A stretch of 64,000 nucleotides of DNA from Atopobium sp. (GCA_022732885.1 JAIJTS010000003.1:1-64000); one strand, 5' to 3'. Shown: positions 51,041 through 59,467, counted from the stretch's first letter. Notes: generated by a model from the sequence alone, not told the origin. Program-made: numbers and translations.

Positions 51041-54000
51041 CTACTCCTTATCGGTGGTCGCGTCGCCTACAAGTGCGGATGCACCCTCAGCGTCTTGGGA
51101 CAGGTCGGAAGCGGTTACCTCAGTAAAGCCAAGGTCGTTGAGGATCTCAACAGCGTTCTTCTCCTCAGGATCTGTGACCTTTGCGGTATTAGCACGCTTA
51201 CGATAGGAGATTGGCTCAATGTCAAGTGCCAGGGAGCGAATCTCTTTGACCAGAACCTTGAAGGACTCAGGAATTCCTGCAGTAGGAATGTTCTCGCCCT
51301 TAACAATGGACTCATAGGTCTTAACACGGCCGTTGGTATCGTCAGACTTAACGGTGAGAATCTCCTGGAGGACGTTAGCAGCACCGTATGCATACAGTGC
51401 CCAAACCTCCATCTCACCAAAGCGCTGACCACCAAACTGTGCCTTACCACCCAGAGGCTGCTGGGTAACAAGAGAGTAAGGACCAGTTGAACGTGCGTGG
51501 ATCTTATCGTCAACCATGTGACCGAGCTTCAGGATGTAAGAGACGCCAACGGTAATTGGGCTCTTGAATGCCTCGCCGGTACGACCATCGTAGAGGGTAG
51601 TCTTACCACGCTCGTTGAGCTGTGGAACAAACTCCTCACGCATGTCCTCGCCGTACTCTTTGAGAGCCTTGTTGATCATGTTGATATTGGTGCGGCGAAC
51701 AATCTCTGCAACGGACTCATCAGTAGCACCGTCAAAGAGTGGTGTTGCAACAGGAATTGGGCCTTCAACGTAACGCTTAGAATCTGCGTCATCGTCATCC
51801 CAACCATGTGCAGCGCCCCAACCAAGGTGGCACTCAAGCAGCTGACCAACGTTCATACGAGAAGGAACGCCCAGTGGGTCGAGAATAACGTCTACTGGGG
51901 TACCGTCTGCCATGTAAGGCATGTCCTCAACAGGGAGAACCTTACAAATAACACCCTTGTTACCGTGACGACCAGCAATCTTATCGCCTTGCTGGATCTT
52001 TCTACGCTGAGCAACAAAGACGCGGACCAGGTCATTTACTCCTGGAGGCAGGTCGTCTCCAGCCTCACGGCTGAAGCGGACAACGTCAACAACGCGGCCA
52101 TAGGAGCCGTGTGGCATCTTAAGGGAAGTATCACGAACGTCGTGTGCCTTAGCACCAAAGATTGCGCGAAGCAGGCGCTCTTCTGCGGTCAGAGCGGTCT
52201 CACCCTTAGGAGTGACCTTACCAACCAGAATATCGCCAGGGCCAACCTCAGCGCCGATGCGGATGATACCGTCATCATCGAGGTTTGCGAGCATGTCCTC
52301 ACCAAGGTTAGGAATCTCGCGGGTAATCTCCTCAGCACCAAGCTTGGTGTCACGAGCATCAATCTCGTGACGAGAAATGTTAACGGAGGTCAGAAGGTCT
52401 TCCTGAACAACACGCTCGGAGACGATAATACCGTCCTCGTAGTTGTAGCCTTCCCATGGCATGTAAGCAACGGTAAGGTTTGCACCAAGTGCCAGCTCAG
52501 AGTGATCGACAGATGGGCCATCTGCGATTGGCTGACCCTTCTCAACCTGCTGTCCAACAGTAACAATTGGACGGTGGTTGATGCAGGTAGACTGGTTAGA
52601 GCGCTCGTACTTAGGAAGATCGTAGCGCTGAGAACCGTGCTCATCGGAGTAGATGACAACGTGAGCTGCGTCTACCTCGGTGACCTCGCCTGCAAACTCT
52701 GCGCAAATAAGCTCGCCAGAGTCCTGAGCTGCGCGGCCCTCCATGCCAGTTCCAACATAAGGAGCGTGGGACTGAATCAGAGGCACTGCCTGACGCTGCA
52801 TGTTTGCACCCATGAGGGTACGCTTTGCATCGTCGTGCTCAAGGAATGGAATGAGGTTAGCTGCGACGGAGAGAAGCTGACGTGGAGAAACATCCATGTA
52901 GTCAACGTCCTCAACAGGAACCTGTGCAGGTGCACCGAAGGAACCGTCGAAGTCGCGAGTACGTGCAATAACACGGTCTGCATTTACAACCTTGCCGTCT
53001 GCGTCAACCTCAACAAACTTCTTAGACTTAGGGTCAATTGGGGTATTAGCAGGAGCAATAATGTGATTCTCCTCCTCGTCTGCAGTCATCCAAACGATGT
53101 CGTCAGAAACAACGCCACCTGTAACCTTACGATAAGGAGCTTCAATAAAGCCGTACTCATTTACGTGAGCATACAGTGCCAAGGAGCCGATAAGACCAAT
53201 GTTTGGTCCCTCAGGAGTCTCGATTGGGCACATACGGGAGTAGTGCGAGTTGTGAACGTCGCGGACTGCGGTAGGAACGTTGGTACGACGGCTGGAGCCG
53301 GACTTGTGTCCTGCAAGACCGCCAGGTCCCAGAGCAGAAAGACGACGCTTGTGAGTCAAACCAGCAAGTGGGTTTGCCTGGTCCATGAACTGTGAAAGCT
53401 GAGAAGAACCGAAGAACTCCTTGATTGCAGCAACAATTGGACGGATGTTGATCAGAGACTGTGGAGTGATGTCGTCTGCGTCCTGAGATGCCATGCGCTC
53501 ACGGACAACACGCTCCATACGGCTCATACCAATGCGGAACTGGTTCTGGACCAGCTCACCAACGGTACGAACGCGGCGGTTGCCAAAGTGGTCAATGTCA
53601 TCAAGGTGCTTAGACTCATCACCTGCGTGCACTGCAAGAAGATACTTTAGAGCTGCGACGATATCCTCTTTGGTAAGGACACGTACGTCTGCAGGAATCT
53701 CTTCCTCAAGCTTCTTGTTAATCTTGTAACGACCAACGCGAGCAAGGTCATAGCGCTGCTCATTGAAGAAGAGGCCGTCAAGCAGAGAACGGGCAGAGTC
53801 AACAGTTGGTGGCTCGCCTGGACGCTGACGACGATAAATCTCGATAAGAGCATCCTCACGTGTAGTAGCAACATCACGCTCAAGTGTGTTGCGAACAACA
53901 TCGGAATCACCAAGGAGCGAGAGAATCTCGTCATCGGTAACAGCGATGCCAAGTGCACGGAGGAAGACAGTAGCGCTCTGGCGACGCTTGCGGTCAATAG

Positions 54001-54556
54001 AGACGACCAGATGGCCGCGCTTATCAACCTCAAACTCAAGCCATGCACCACGTGCAGGAATGAACTGAGACTTGTGGACCAAAACACCGTTGTCCATCTC
54101 TGACGAGAAGTACACGCCAGGTGAACGAACGAGCTGAGAAACCACAACACGCTCAGAACCGTTGATGATGAAGGTGCCGCGCTCAGTCATCAGTGGGAAA
54201 TCGCCCATGAAGACAAGCTGCTCCTTCATCTCACCAGTCTCTTTATTGACAAAACGGACGTCAACAAAAAGAGGTGCTTGATATGAAATGTCTTTTGCAC
54301 GACACTCAGCCATTGAATTGGCAGGGTCGCCAAACTGATGGTCACCAAAGGTGACCTGCATGGTTCCAGCGCTGTTCTCAATTGGCGAGAACTCAGCGAA
54401 GGACTCTGCAAGGCCCTCTCCCATAAAGCGCTCAAATGATTCCTTCTGTACAGAAATCAGATTTGGCAGCTCCATAGCTGCGGGAATCTTACTGAACGTC
54501 CTGCGTCCAGTATGCGCCTGAGGCGTGGTGAGGGAAGTCTTTTTAGCGGTAGACAC
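51041..54556 (-). CDS. rpoB: RNA polymerase beta subunit
   Basis: This 1171-residue subunit starts at GTG 54556 (STAKKTSLTTPQAH), with AAGGAGG eight nt ahead; the open frame extends to 54601 without such support. Rifampicin cluster I reads SSQLSQFMDQANPLAGLTHK, then RRLSALGPGGL: the residues equivalent to Asp516, His526 and Ser531 of E. coli are wild type. The C-terminus includes GGKAQFGGQRFGEMEVWALY. It is co-transcribed with rpoC (5-nt gap). Confidence 0.98.
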   Translation of the reverse strand: MSTAKKTSLTTPQAHTGRRTFSKIPAAMELPNLISVQKESFERFMGEGLAESFAEFSPIENSAGTMQVTFGDHQFGDPANSMAECRAKDISYQAPLFVDVRFVNKETGEMKEQLVFMGDFPLMTERGTFIINGSERVVVSQLVRSPGVYFSSEMDNGVLVHKSQFIPARGAWLEFEVDKRGHLVVSIDRKRRQSATVFLRALGIAVTDDEILSLLGDSDVVRNTLERDVATTREDALIEIYRRQRPGEPPTVDSARSLLDGLFFNEQRYDLARVGRYKINKKLEEEIPADVRVLTKEDIVAALKYLLAVHAGDESKHLDDIDHFGNRRVRTVGELVQNQFRIGMSRMERVVRERMASQDADDITPQSLINIRPIVAAIKEFFGSSQLSQFMDQANPLAGLTHKRRLSALGPGGLAGHKSGSSRRTNVPTAVRDVHNSHYSRMCPIETPEGPNIGLIGSLALYAHVNEYGFIEAPYRKVTGGVVSDDIVWMTADEEENHIIAPANTPIDPKSKKFVEVDADGKVVNADRVIARTRDFDGSFGAPAQVPVEDVDYMDVSPRQLLSVAANLIPFLEHDDAKRTLMGANMQRQAVPLIQSHAPYVGTGMEGRAAQDSGELICAEFAGEVTEVDAAHVVIYSDEHGSQRYDLPKYERSNQSTCINHRPIVTVGQQVEKGQPIADGPSVDHSELALGANLTVAYMPWEGYNYEDGIIVSERVVQEDLLTSVNISRHEIDARDTKLGAEEITREIPNLGEDMLANLDDDGIIRIGAEVGPGDILVGKVTPKGETALTAEERLLRAIFGAKAHDVRDTSLKMPHGSYGRVVDVVRFSREAGDDLPPGVNDLVRVFVAQRRKIQQGDKIAGRHGNKGVICKVLPVEDMPYMADGTPVDVILDPLGVPSRMNVGQLLECHLGWGAAHGWDDDDADSKRYVEGPIPVATPLFDGATDESVAEIVRRTNINMINKALKEYGEDMREEFVPQLNERGKTTLYDGRTGEAFKSPITVGVSYILKLGHMVDDKIHARSTGPYSLVTQQPLGGKAQFGGQRFGEMEVWALYAYGAANVLQEILTVKSDDTNGRVKTYESIVKGENIPTAGIPESFKVLVKEIRSLALDIEPISYRKRANTAKVTDPEEKNAVEILNDLGFTEVTASDLSQDAEGASALVGDATTDKE

Positions 54557-54607
54557 CAGGTTGTCCTCCTTCAAAAGGGTGGAAGGTGGCAATTGTCGCA
54601 ACCTAGT

Positions 54608-54636
54608 AATTTAGTCAAGATTTTAATTTGCGTCAA
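54608..54636 (-). promoter_or_regulatory. promoter of rpoBC
   Basis: On the minus strand TTGACG (54636-54631), a 17-bp spacer and TAAATT (54613-54608) lie about 50 nt before the rpoB start. No CCGGGCGTATCT element precedes it. The promoter separates rpoBC from rplJL, which ends at its own terminator. Confidence 0.75.
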
Positions 54637-54888
54637 CATAAAAACACTTGATTTTTTAAGACGTTTTGACTATATTATCGCGTTTATGTTTTTCAACTGC
54701 ACAAACGTTATGCTGCAGGTAAATCCTTAAATAGCTTGTCTTTTTTATATGTGAAGATTTTATGAAGAAGTCCTATGAAGGCGGAAATCGCTTTCGGTGA
54801 GCAGCTCTCCCCCTGCTGTCTTGCTTTACACGGCGCTCCATGCGCTCCGAGCGCACGGGTTTCTCGCCAGGTGCAGGTACGAGCGCGG

Positions 54889-54996
54889 CTGCGAGCGCAC
54901 GGGTTTCTCGCCACACGCACCAACCTTTTCCTGCGTGCGCAGCTGCGAGCGCGCGGGTTTCTCGCCACACGCGCTAGCCTTTTGCTGCGTGCGCCT
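54889..54996. repeat. 54-bp unit repeated twice
   Basis: Units 54889-54942 and 54943-54996 differ at only a few positions. Each holds CGGGTTTCTCGCCACACGC and an inner hairpin (CACACGCA with TGCGTGCG around a pyrimidine-rich loop). A partial, shorter relative precedes them (motif at 54860). Confidence 0.85.
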
Positions 54997-55028
54997 AAAA
55001 AGTGCAAAGAATCTGTATTTGAGCCACC

Positions 55029-55115
55029 GAATCTTTTACAAAATCAGGCAAATCCACAGAATCTTTGATACTTTTAGGCAAAATCCACCGATTCTTTTAA
55101 GAAATCAGGCGCGAG
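55029..55115. repeat. three 30/31-bp units of a related type
   Basis: Units start at 55029, 55059 and 55090, opening GAATCTTT, GAATCTTT and GATTCTTT, with (T/A)(C/T)AGGCAAA in the middle of the first two. The last ends in AATCAGGCGCGAG, a 13-mer also found in island A (41535-41547). Confidence 0.7.
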
Positions 55116-55200
55116 AAGAACTAGGACAAGTCATCCTGAATTCACGAGCAGCACACCGGATTTATGAGCCTGAAATGCACACCAAGTCTGAGCAAAAGTA

Positions 55201-55293
55201 CTCAGATAAGGCGAGAAAAACAGGCAAATCACTCAGACATGGCGAGAAAATCCGGCAAATCGCTCAGACTTGATGTACTTTTCAGGCTACAAC
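55201..55293. repeat. three 31-bp tandem units (same family as 41456-41548)
   Basis: Units start at 55201, 55232 and 55263, exactly 31 bp apart, each opening CTCAGA. Units 1 and 2 carry GGCGAGAAAA and GGCAAATC. Unit 3 (TGATGTACTTTTCAGGC) resembles unit 2 of island A (TGGTGCACTTTTCCGGC). Confidence 0.85.
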
Positions 55294-55312
55294 AAAGCCT
55301 TTCTCGCCAGGC

Positions 55313-55348
55313 AAACAAAAAAGAGGCCAGACTAAAGTCTGACCTCTT
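55313..55348 (-). terminator. terminator after rplL
   Basis: AAGAGGCCAGACT (55321-55333) pairs with AGTCTGACCTCTT (55336-55348), with one G.U on the RNA. On the minus strand TTTTTTGTTTG follows. It separates rplJL from rpoBC, which are co-transcribed in many bacteria. Confidence 0.9.
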
Positions 55349-55370
55349 CAGTAAGCTATTTAGGAAGGAC

Positions 55371-55751
55371 TTACTTAAGGGTGACGGTAGCGCCAGCCTC
55401 CTCGAGCTGAGCCTTAGCAGCCTCAGCGTCCTCCTTCTTTGCGCCCTCGAGGACAGCCTTAGGAGCACCCTCGACGACCTCCTTTGCCTCCTTGAGGCCA
55501 AGGTTGGTAAGAGCACGGACAACCTTGATGACGCCGATCTTGTTGTCGCCGAAGCCCTCGAGGATAACGTCAAAGTTGGACTTCTCCTCTGCCTCCTCAG
55601 CAGCGCCACCAGCTACAGGAGCAGCAGCAACAGCTACAGGAGCAGCAGCGGAAACGCCGAAGACGTCCTCAAGCTCGTGAACGAGCTCAGAAAGCTCGAG
55701 TGCTGGCATCTCTTTAAGGGCCTCAATGATCTCATCTTTAGTGACAGCCAT
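55371..55751 (-). CDS. rplL: 50S ribosomal protein L7/L12
   Basis: This 126-residue stalk protein recruits translation GTPases. It has an N-terminal dimerisation helix (EIIEALKEMPALELSELVHE), an Ala-rich hinge and the C-terminal domain with NKIGVIKVVRALTNLGLKEA. AAAGGAGAATTGAC precedes the ATG. Confidence 0.98.
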   Translation of the reverse strand: MAVTKDEIIEALKEMPALELSELVHELEDVFGVSAAAPVAVAAAPVAGGAAEEAEEKSNFDVILEGFGDNKIGVIKVVRALTNLGLKEAKEVVEGAPKAVLEGAKKEDAEAAKAQLEEAGATVTLK

Positions 55752-55883
55752 GTCAATTCTCCTTTTTAAACGATGCAGCCTTTGTACTGCATCTGGGCAA
55801 AAGCCCGGCTTGTATAAGTACGATTGAGTGCATCTACACTCTCACGCGGTTTGCGCCAATGCGCGGGTACAACAAAACGTTGC

Positions 55884-56405
55884 TTATGCAGCGTTCTTCT
55901 GATCTGCGACTGCAGAAAGAGCGGTTGCGAGTCCACGAGCTGGACCAGCGCAAACCTGTGCAATACCGGTAAGTGGGCTTGCAACAACGAAGACAAGCTT
56001 TGCAATGAGCTCCTCGCGAGAAGGAAGATCTGCGTAAGCCTTTGCCTCGTCAGCGGTAAGTGCCTGACCATCAGCGATACCACCAATGAACTCAACTTTC
56101 TTGAGCTTCTTGGCCTCATCCTTGATGACCTTAGCGGCCTCGACAGGATCGTTCTCATAGAAAACGTATGCGCAGGTACCGGCGAGCATCTCGTCAATCT
56201 CTGGCATACCAGCGTTCTTAAGAGCAATCTTGACGATGTTGTTCTTATAGACCTTCATGTGAGCGCCTGCTGCGGTAAGTGCGCGGCGAAGCTCCTGAGT
56301 CTCCTTTACGGAAAGACCACGATAGTCGATAACAAACAGGCCCTTGGAGTTGTCGAGAGAAGCGGAAACTTTCTCAAGCAAATCAACTTTAGACTGAGCT
56401 GGCAT
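55884..56405 (-). CDS. rplJ: 50S ribosomal protein L10
   Basis: This 173-residue L10 anchors L7/L12 to the ribosome. The start at 56405 (MPAQSKVDLLEKVSASL) has AAAGGAGG at 7 nt; the frame opens earlier at 56426. FVIDYRGLSVKETQELRRAL is the conserved rRNA-binding region. A 424-nt leader upstream holds a promoter and an attenuator-like hairpin, as expected for L10-controlled synthesis. Confidence 0.97.
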   Translation of the reverse strand: MPAQSKVDLLEKVSASLDNSKGLFVIDYRGLSVKETQELRRALTAAGAHMKVYKNNIVKIALKNAGMPEIDEMLAGTCAYVFYENDPVEAAKVIKDEAKKLKKVEFIGGIADGQALTADEAKAYADLPSREELIAKLVFVVASPLTGIAQVCAGPARGLATALSAVADQKNAA

Positions 56406-56463
56406 GTAGTACACCTCCTTTATCATGTCTCAGGCACGAGCGCCAACAGGTGCGGCCCTCACA

Positions 56464-56499
56464 TGAAAAGACCCCACTTTGGCAACCAAAGCGGGGTCT
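56464..56499 (-). terminator. attenuator-like hairpin in the rplJ leader
   Basis: AGACCCCACTTTGG (56469-56482) and CCAAAGCGGGGTCT (56486-56499) form a 14-bp stem with one G.U on the RNA. On the minus strand the stem is followed by TTTCATG, giving a short U-run within TCTTTTC. It lies between the rplJ promoter and gene. Confidence 0.7.
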
Positions 56500-56619
56500 G
56501 GATGTACTAATCTCAAGACCACCTCGGCAGGCGGGAATTCCCATTAAGCCTTGGATTCAAGGCGCCGGCTGTCTTTGGCAGCGAACGTGCAACTGCAAGA
56601 CGTCTGTCTTGCGTGGGAT

Positions 56620-56648
56620 ATTGTGCAGCAAAAAACTATTCAAGTCAA
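56620..56648 (-). promoter_or_regulatory. promoter of rplJL
   Basis: On the minus strand TTGACT (56648-56643), a 17-bp spacer and CACAAT (56625-56620). It is downstream of the rplA terminator and about 215 nt before the rplJ start. Confidence 0.65.
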
Positions 56649-56785
56649 GGTTGAGCGCACAATTTCTTTCTCTTCACAAAAATTTGACGAGAAGAGCGGC
56701 TGTGCTGCTATGTACACGCTACAAGCCGTGCGCGCCGAATGTTCACCGCAAGCCGCATGCGCACCATAAGCAGATCAGCGCGGCA

Positions 56786-56818
56786 AGAAAAATCCGCTAC
56801 CTGCAAGCAGATACCGGA
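56786..56818 (-). terminator. imperfect terminator after rplA
   Basis: TCCG.TA.CTGC pairs with GCAG.TA.CGGA (56793-56818) with a mismatch and a wobble. On the minus strand TTTTTC follows. It lies about 33 nt after the rplA stop. Confidence 0.6.
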
Positions 56819-56850
56819 TTAAACGTGCTAGGTACTTCTAAGCGATTAGC

Positions 56851-57558
56851 TTAGTCCTCCATGAGGTTACGAACCTTGGTTGGATCAACCTTGATGCCAG
56901 GGCCCATAGTAGAGGAAATAGCAACGGTCTTGACGTACTTACCCTTTGCGCTGGATGGCTTGACGCGGATAATCTCGGAGATCAGTGCGCCATAGTTCTC
57001 AACAAGCTGCTGGACCTCAAAAGAAGCCTTGCCGATTGCAACGTGGCAGATACCAAAACGGTCTGCACGATACTCAACACGACCAGCCTTGAGCTCGTTA
57101 ACCATCTTTGCAACATCCATGGTAACGGTGCCAAGCTTTGGGTTAGGCATAAGACCACGAGGACCAAGAACGCGACCAAGACGGCCAACCTTACCCATCA
57201 TCTGAGGGGTTGCGATTGCTGCGTCAAAGTCAAGCATGCCCTTCTCGACCTCAGCGATGAGCTCGTCGCCACCGACGATGTCAGCGCCAGCTGCCTCAGC
57301 CTCGCGGGCCTTCTCGCCCTCTGCAAAGACTGCAACGCGAACGGACTTACCAGTGCCGTGAGGCAAAGAGATAGAACCGCGAACGTTCTGGTCAGCCTTA
57401 CGAGTATCAACACCAAGGCGAATTGCTACCTCAATAGTCTCGTCAAACTTAGCAGTTGCAAGCTCCTTAGTAAGGGTTACTGCCTCTTTTGGGCTGTAGA
57501 GATTTGCACCATCTACCTTGGCAACTGCATTCTTGTAGTTCTTTCCGTGCTTAGGCAT
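56851..57558 (-). CDS. rplA: 50S ribosomal protein L1
   Basis: This 235-residue L1 forms the E-site stalk. The start at 57558 (MPKHGKNYKNAVAKVD) has AGGAGG at 6 nt; the frame is open to 57597. GRLGRVLGPRGLMPNPKLGT is the diagnostic signature. In the 157-nt gap after rplK, CGTCAGCCA/TGGCTGACG (57682-57705) forms a 9-bp hairpin followed by GTTGTTTTG on the minus strand, a possible partial terminator or L1 target. Confidence 0.97.
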   Translation of the reverse strand: MPKHGKNYKNAVAKVDGANLYSPKEAVTLTKELATAKFDETIEVAIRLGVDTRKADQNVRGSISLPHGTGKSVRVAVFAEGEKAREAEAAGADIVGGDELIAEVEKGMLDFDAAIATPQMMGKVGRLGRVLGPRGLMPNPKLGTVTMDVAKMVNELKAGRVEYRADRFGICHVAIGKASFEVQQLVENYGALISEIIRVKPSSAKGKYVKTVAISSTMGPGIKVDPTKVRNLMED

Positions 57559-57715
57559 TATGTACCTCCTGTGGTTAGCGGGCGTCCGCCCTCCCACTCC
57601 TGCATCTTCCGCCTATAGTTACGCCCTCTTGGCAAGAAACCCAACTACGTGCACAAGCGTCGGATGCTCTGACAAAACAACCGTCAGCCACGCAAATGGC
57701 TGACGGGAGTAAACA

Positions 57716-58144
57716 CTACTCGGCGATGGTTACACCCATGGAACGAGCGGTACCAGCGACGATCTTCTTTGCAGCCTCAATGTCGTTTGCGTTGAGGTCA
57801 GGCATCTTGATCTCAGCGATCTTGGTGAGCTGCTCCTGAGAGAGCTGGCCAACCTTATCGCGCTGAGGAACACCAGAACCGCCCTTGAGGTGAAGCTCCT
57901 TCTTAATGAGCTGAGCTGCTGGAGGAGTCTTGGTTACGAAGTCAAAGGAGCGATCCTCGTAAACAGAAATCTCGACTGGGATGATATCGCCAGCCTTGTC
58001 CTGAGTTGCAGCGTTGAATGCCTGGCAGAACTGCATAATGTTGACCTGTGCAGCACCCAGAGCTGGTCCTACTGGAGGAGCTGGGTTTGCCTGGCCTGCA
58101 GGAATCTGCAGCTTAATAAAGTTAACAACCTTCTTAGCGGGCAT
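57716..58144 (-). CDS. rplK: 50S ribosomal protein L11
   Basis: This 142-residue L11 forms the GTPase-associated centre. The N-terminal Pro-rich helix region reads GQANPAPPVGPALGAAQVNI; most bacteria have GQxGVNI or similar, so AAQ is a small variation near the thiostrepton-binding site. The C-terminus MKMP-type block (AEIKMPDLNANDIEAAKKI) binds 23S rRNA. AGGAGGCTTAAC precedes the ATG. Confidence 0.97.
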   Translation of the reverse strand: MPAKKVVNFIKLQIPAGQANPAPPVGPALGAAQVNIMQFCQAFNAATQDKAGDIIPVEISVYEDRSFDFVTKTPPAAQLIKKELHLKGGSGVPQRDKVGQLSQEQLTKIAEIKMPDLNANDIEAAKKIVAGTARSMGVTIAE

Positions 58145-58240
58145 GTTAAGCCTCCTGTTTGAATACGTTTAAGTCTATTCTCGCGCACTCCCGAGAAGCA
58201 ATCCACAAGGGACGAGAAGTGCGGGATAAGCCGTTAGTTA

Positions 58241-58786
58241 CTAGTCTATCAGGGAAATCTGATCCATGGTGAGCTCAACCGGAGTCTCGCGACCAAAGAT
58301 GGTAAGCATGACCTTGATCTTGCCGGACTCTGCGTTGACCTCAGAAACAGTTCCGTCAAAGTCAGCGAGAGGACCAGAAAGAACGTGAATTGCCTGACCG
58401 ACCTCAATATTGGTTGCTGTACGCTTAGGTACAGGGCTACCCGTCTTCATACCGCCACGACGCATAATCTTATCGAACTCATCGCGACGCAGAGGAACTG
58501 GCTTGCCGTCAATGCCAACAAAACCAGTTACGCCTGGAGTGTTGCGAACAACAGCCCAGGTATTATCATCCAGCTCCATGCGAACAAGAACATAACCTGG
58601 GAAGACCTTAGACTCTTTGGTCTCACGCTTACCGCCGTCCTTGACCTCAGTAACTTCCTCAGTAGGAATCTGAATATCAACAACAGCACGCTCAAGGCCA
58701 TAGGTCTCAATACGGTGCTCAAGGTCAGTTTTTACCTTGTTCTCATAACCTGAATAGGTGTGAACTACATACCAGCGCTTAGCCAT
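58241..58786 (-). CDS. nusG: transcription termination/antitermination factor NusG
   Basis: This 181-residue protein binds the RNA polymerase clamp and couples transcription to translation. The NGN domain shows RWYVVHTYSGYENKVKTDLE and FPGYVLVRMEL. The C-terminal KOW domain includes GQAIHVLSGPLADFDGTVSE. AGGGGATAATCA precedes the ATG, overlapping the secE end. Confidence 0.97.
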   Translation of the reverse strand: MAKRWYVVHTYSGYENKVKTDLEHRIETYGLERAVVDIQIPTEEVTEVKDGGKRETKESKVFPGYVLVRMELDDNTWAVVRNTPGVTGFVGIDGKPVPLRRDEFDKIMRRGGMKTGSPVPKRTATNIEVGQAIHVLSGPLADFDGTVSEVNAESGKIKVMLTIFGRETPVELTMDQISLID

Positions 58787-58789
58787 TGA

Positions 58790-59152
58790 TTATCCCCTCA
58801 GTCCAGTAAAGGCGACGAGACCAGCAACAATGCCAGTATCAACCAGCCAAGTTACCAAGCCAAAGAAAATGATTGTTGCAATTACGGCCACAGAGAAACC
58901 AGCAAGCTCAGAGCTTGAAGGCCACACAACGCGGTGCATTTCTGTACGAACGCCTGCAAAATAAGCACCCAGGCGACCAAAGAAGCCAGGGTTAGCGTTA
59001 CGCTGAAGGGACTTCTCCTGCTTCTTTGCCTCAGCCTTAGCGGCCTTAGCAGAAGTTTCAGGAGTAGCTTCAGCCTGAAGGGCCTCACGCTGGGCACGCT
59101 CTTCTGCGCGAGCCTTACGTACGCTCCTCTTATTGCGCTCCTTATTTGCCAT
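58790..59152 (-). CDS. secE: preprotein translocase subunit SecE
   Basis: This 120-residue protein has a basic, charged N-terminal extension of about 60 residues and a single C-terminal membrane helix (VAVIATIIFFGLVTWLVDTG). The amphipathic segment before it (FAGVRTEMHRVVWPSSSEL) is the SecE signature. It is encoded between tRNA-Trp and nusG, the usual place. Confidence 0.95.
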   Translation of the reverse strand: MANKERNKRSVRKARAEERAQREALQAEATPETSAKAAKAEAKKQEKSLQRNANPGFFGRLGAYFAGVRTEMHRVVWPSSSELAGFSVAVIATIIFFGLVTWLVDTGIVAGLVAFTGLRG

Positions 59153-59223
59153 CCTACGCTCCCTTGGATGTCATACTTACATACAAACCGGCCAACCCTT
59201 ATGGGAAGGCCGGTGAAGTTATC

Positions 59224-59299
59224 TGGCAGGCCAGGAAGGACTCGAACCCTCAACAAACGGTTTTGGAGACCGCCGCTCTACCATTGGAGCTACTGGCCT
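59224..59299 (-). tRNA. tRNA-Trp (CCA anticodon)
   Basis: A 76-nt cloverleaf with encoded CCA. Acceptor AGGCCAG/CTGGCCT, anticodon loop CTCCAAA with CCA, T-arm GGGTTCGAGTCC. It lies between rpmG and secE. Confidence 0.95.
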
Positions 59300-59317
59300 A
59301 GAACGAACCCACCAAGC

Positions 59318-59467
59318 CTAGCGGGTCTCGCGATGTACCGTGTGCTTGTGGCACCATGGGCAGTACTTTTTCAACTCCATACGATCTGGGTTGTTGGACT
59401 TATTCTTGTCCGTAGTGTAATTACGACGCTTGCACTCAGTGCAGGCGAGAGTAACGAGTGTACGCAT
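59318..59467 (-). CDS. rpmG: 50S ribosomal protein L33, zinc form
   Basis: This 49-residue protein starts MRTLVTLACTECKRRNY. Four cysteines (CTEC and CPWC, positions 9, 12, 36, 39) form the zinc site. AGGAGG precedes the ATG. It is first in rpmG-tRNA-Trp-secE-nusG-rplK-rplA with its own promoter. Too short for usual ORF cut-offs. Confidence 0.95.
   Translation of the reverse strand: MRTLVTLACTECKRRNYTTDKNKSNNPDRMELKKYCPWCHKHTVHRETR

Larger units (their letters stand above)
54637..55312. other. intergenic repeat island B
   Basis: This gene-free stretch between the rpoB promoter and the rplL terminator is filled with repeats: a 54-bp unit twice (54889-54996), three 30/31-bp units (55029 onward), three exact 31-bp units (55201-55293), and five exact copies of TTTCTCGCCA (54860, 54904, 54958, 55240, 55300). 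Open frames through here have repetitive Arg/Cys/His-rich products and are not credible genes. Confidence 0.8.
56406..56850 (-). promoter_or_regulatory. rplJL leader region
   Basis: This 445-nt gap has no gene. Read on the minus strand it contains the rplA terminator (56786-56818), the rplJ promoter (56620-56648), a roughly 120-nt transcribed segment with several short stems (CAAGAC/GTCTTG near 56596-56612, GCCGGC near 56560-56580) and the attenuator hairpin (56469-56499) 60 nt before rplJ. The layout fits an L10-binding leader; the specific L10 motif was not verified. Confidence 0.6.

Noticed and set aside
48186..53395. Long plus-strand open frames opposite rpoC and rpoB (611 and 632 codons)
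   Set aside because: Same antisense effect of codon bias in highly expressed genes; products have no recognisable domains.
54775..55273. Plus-strand open frames of 97 and 158 codons in island B
   Set aside because: They translate the 54-bp and 31-bp repeats; Cys/His/Arg-rich, no ribosome binding site, opposite to all local genes.
55201..55293. 31-bp repeats as a CRISPR array
   Set aside because: Units are directly tandem with no unique spacers, and no cas genes are present.
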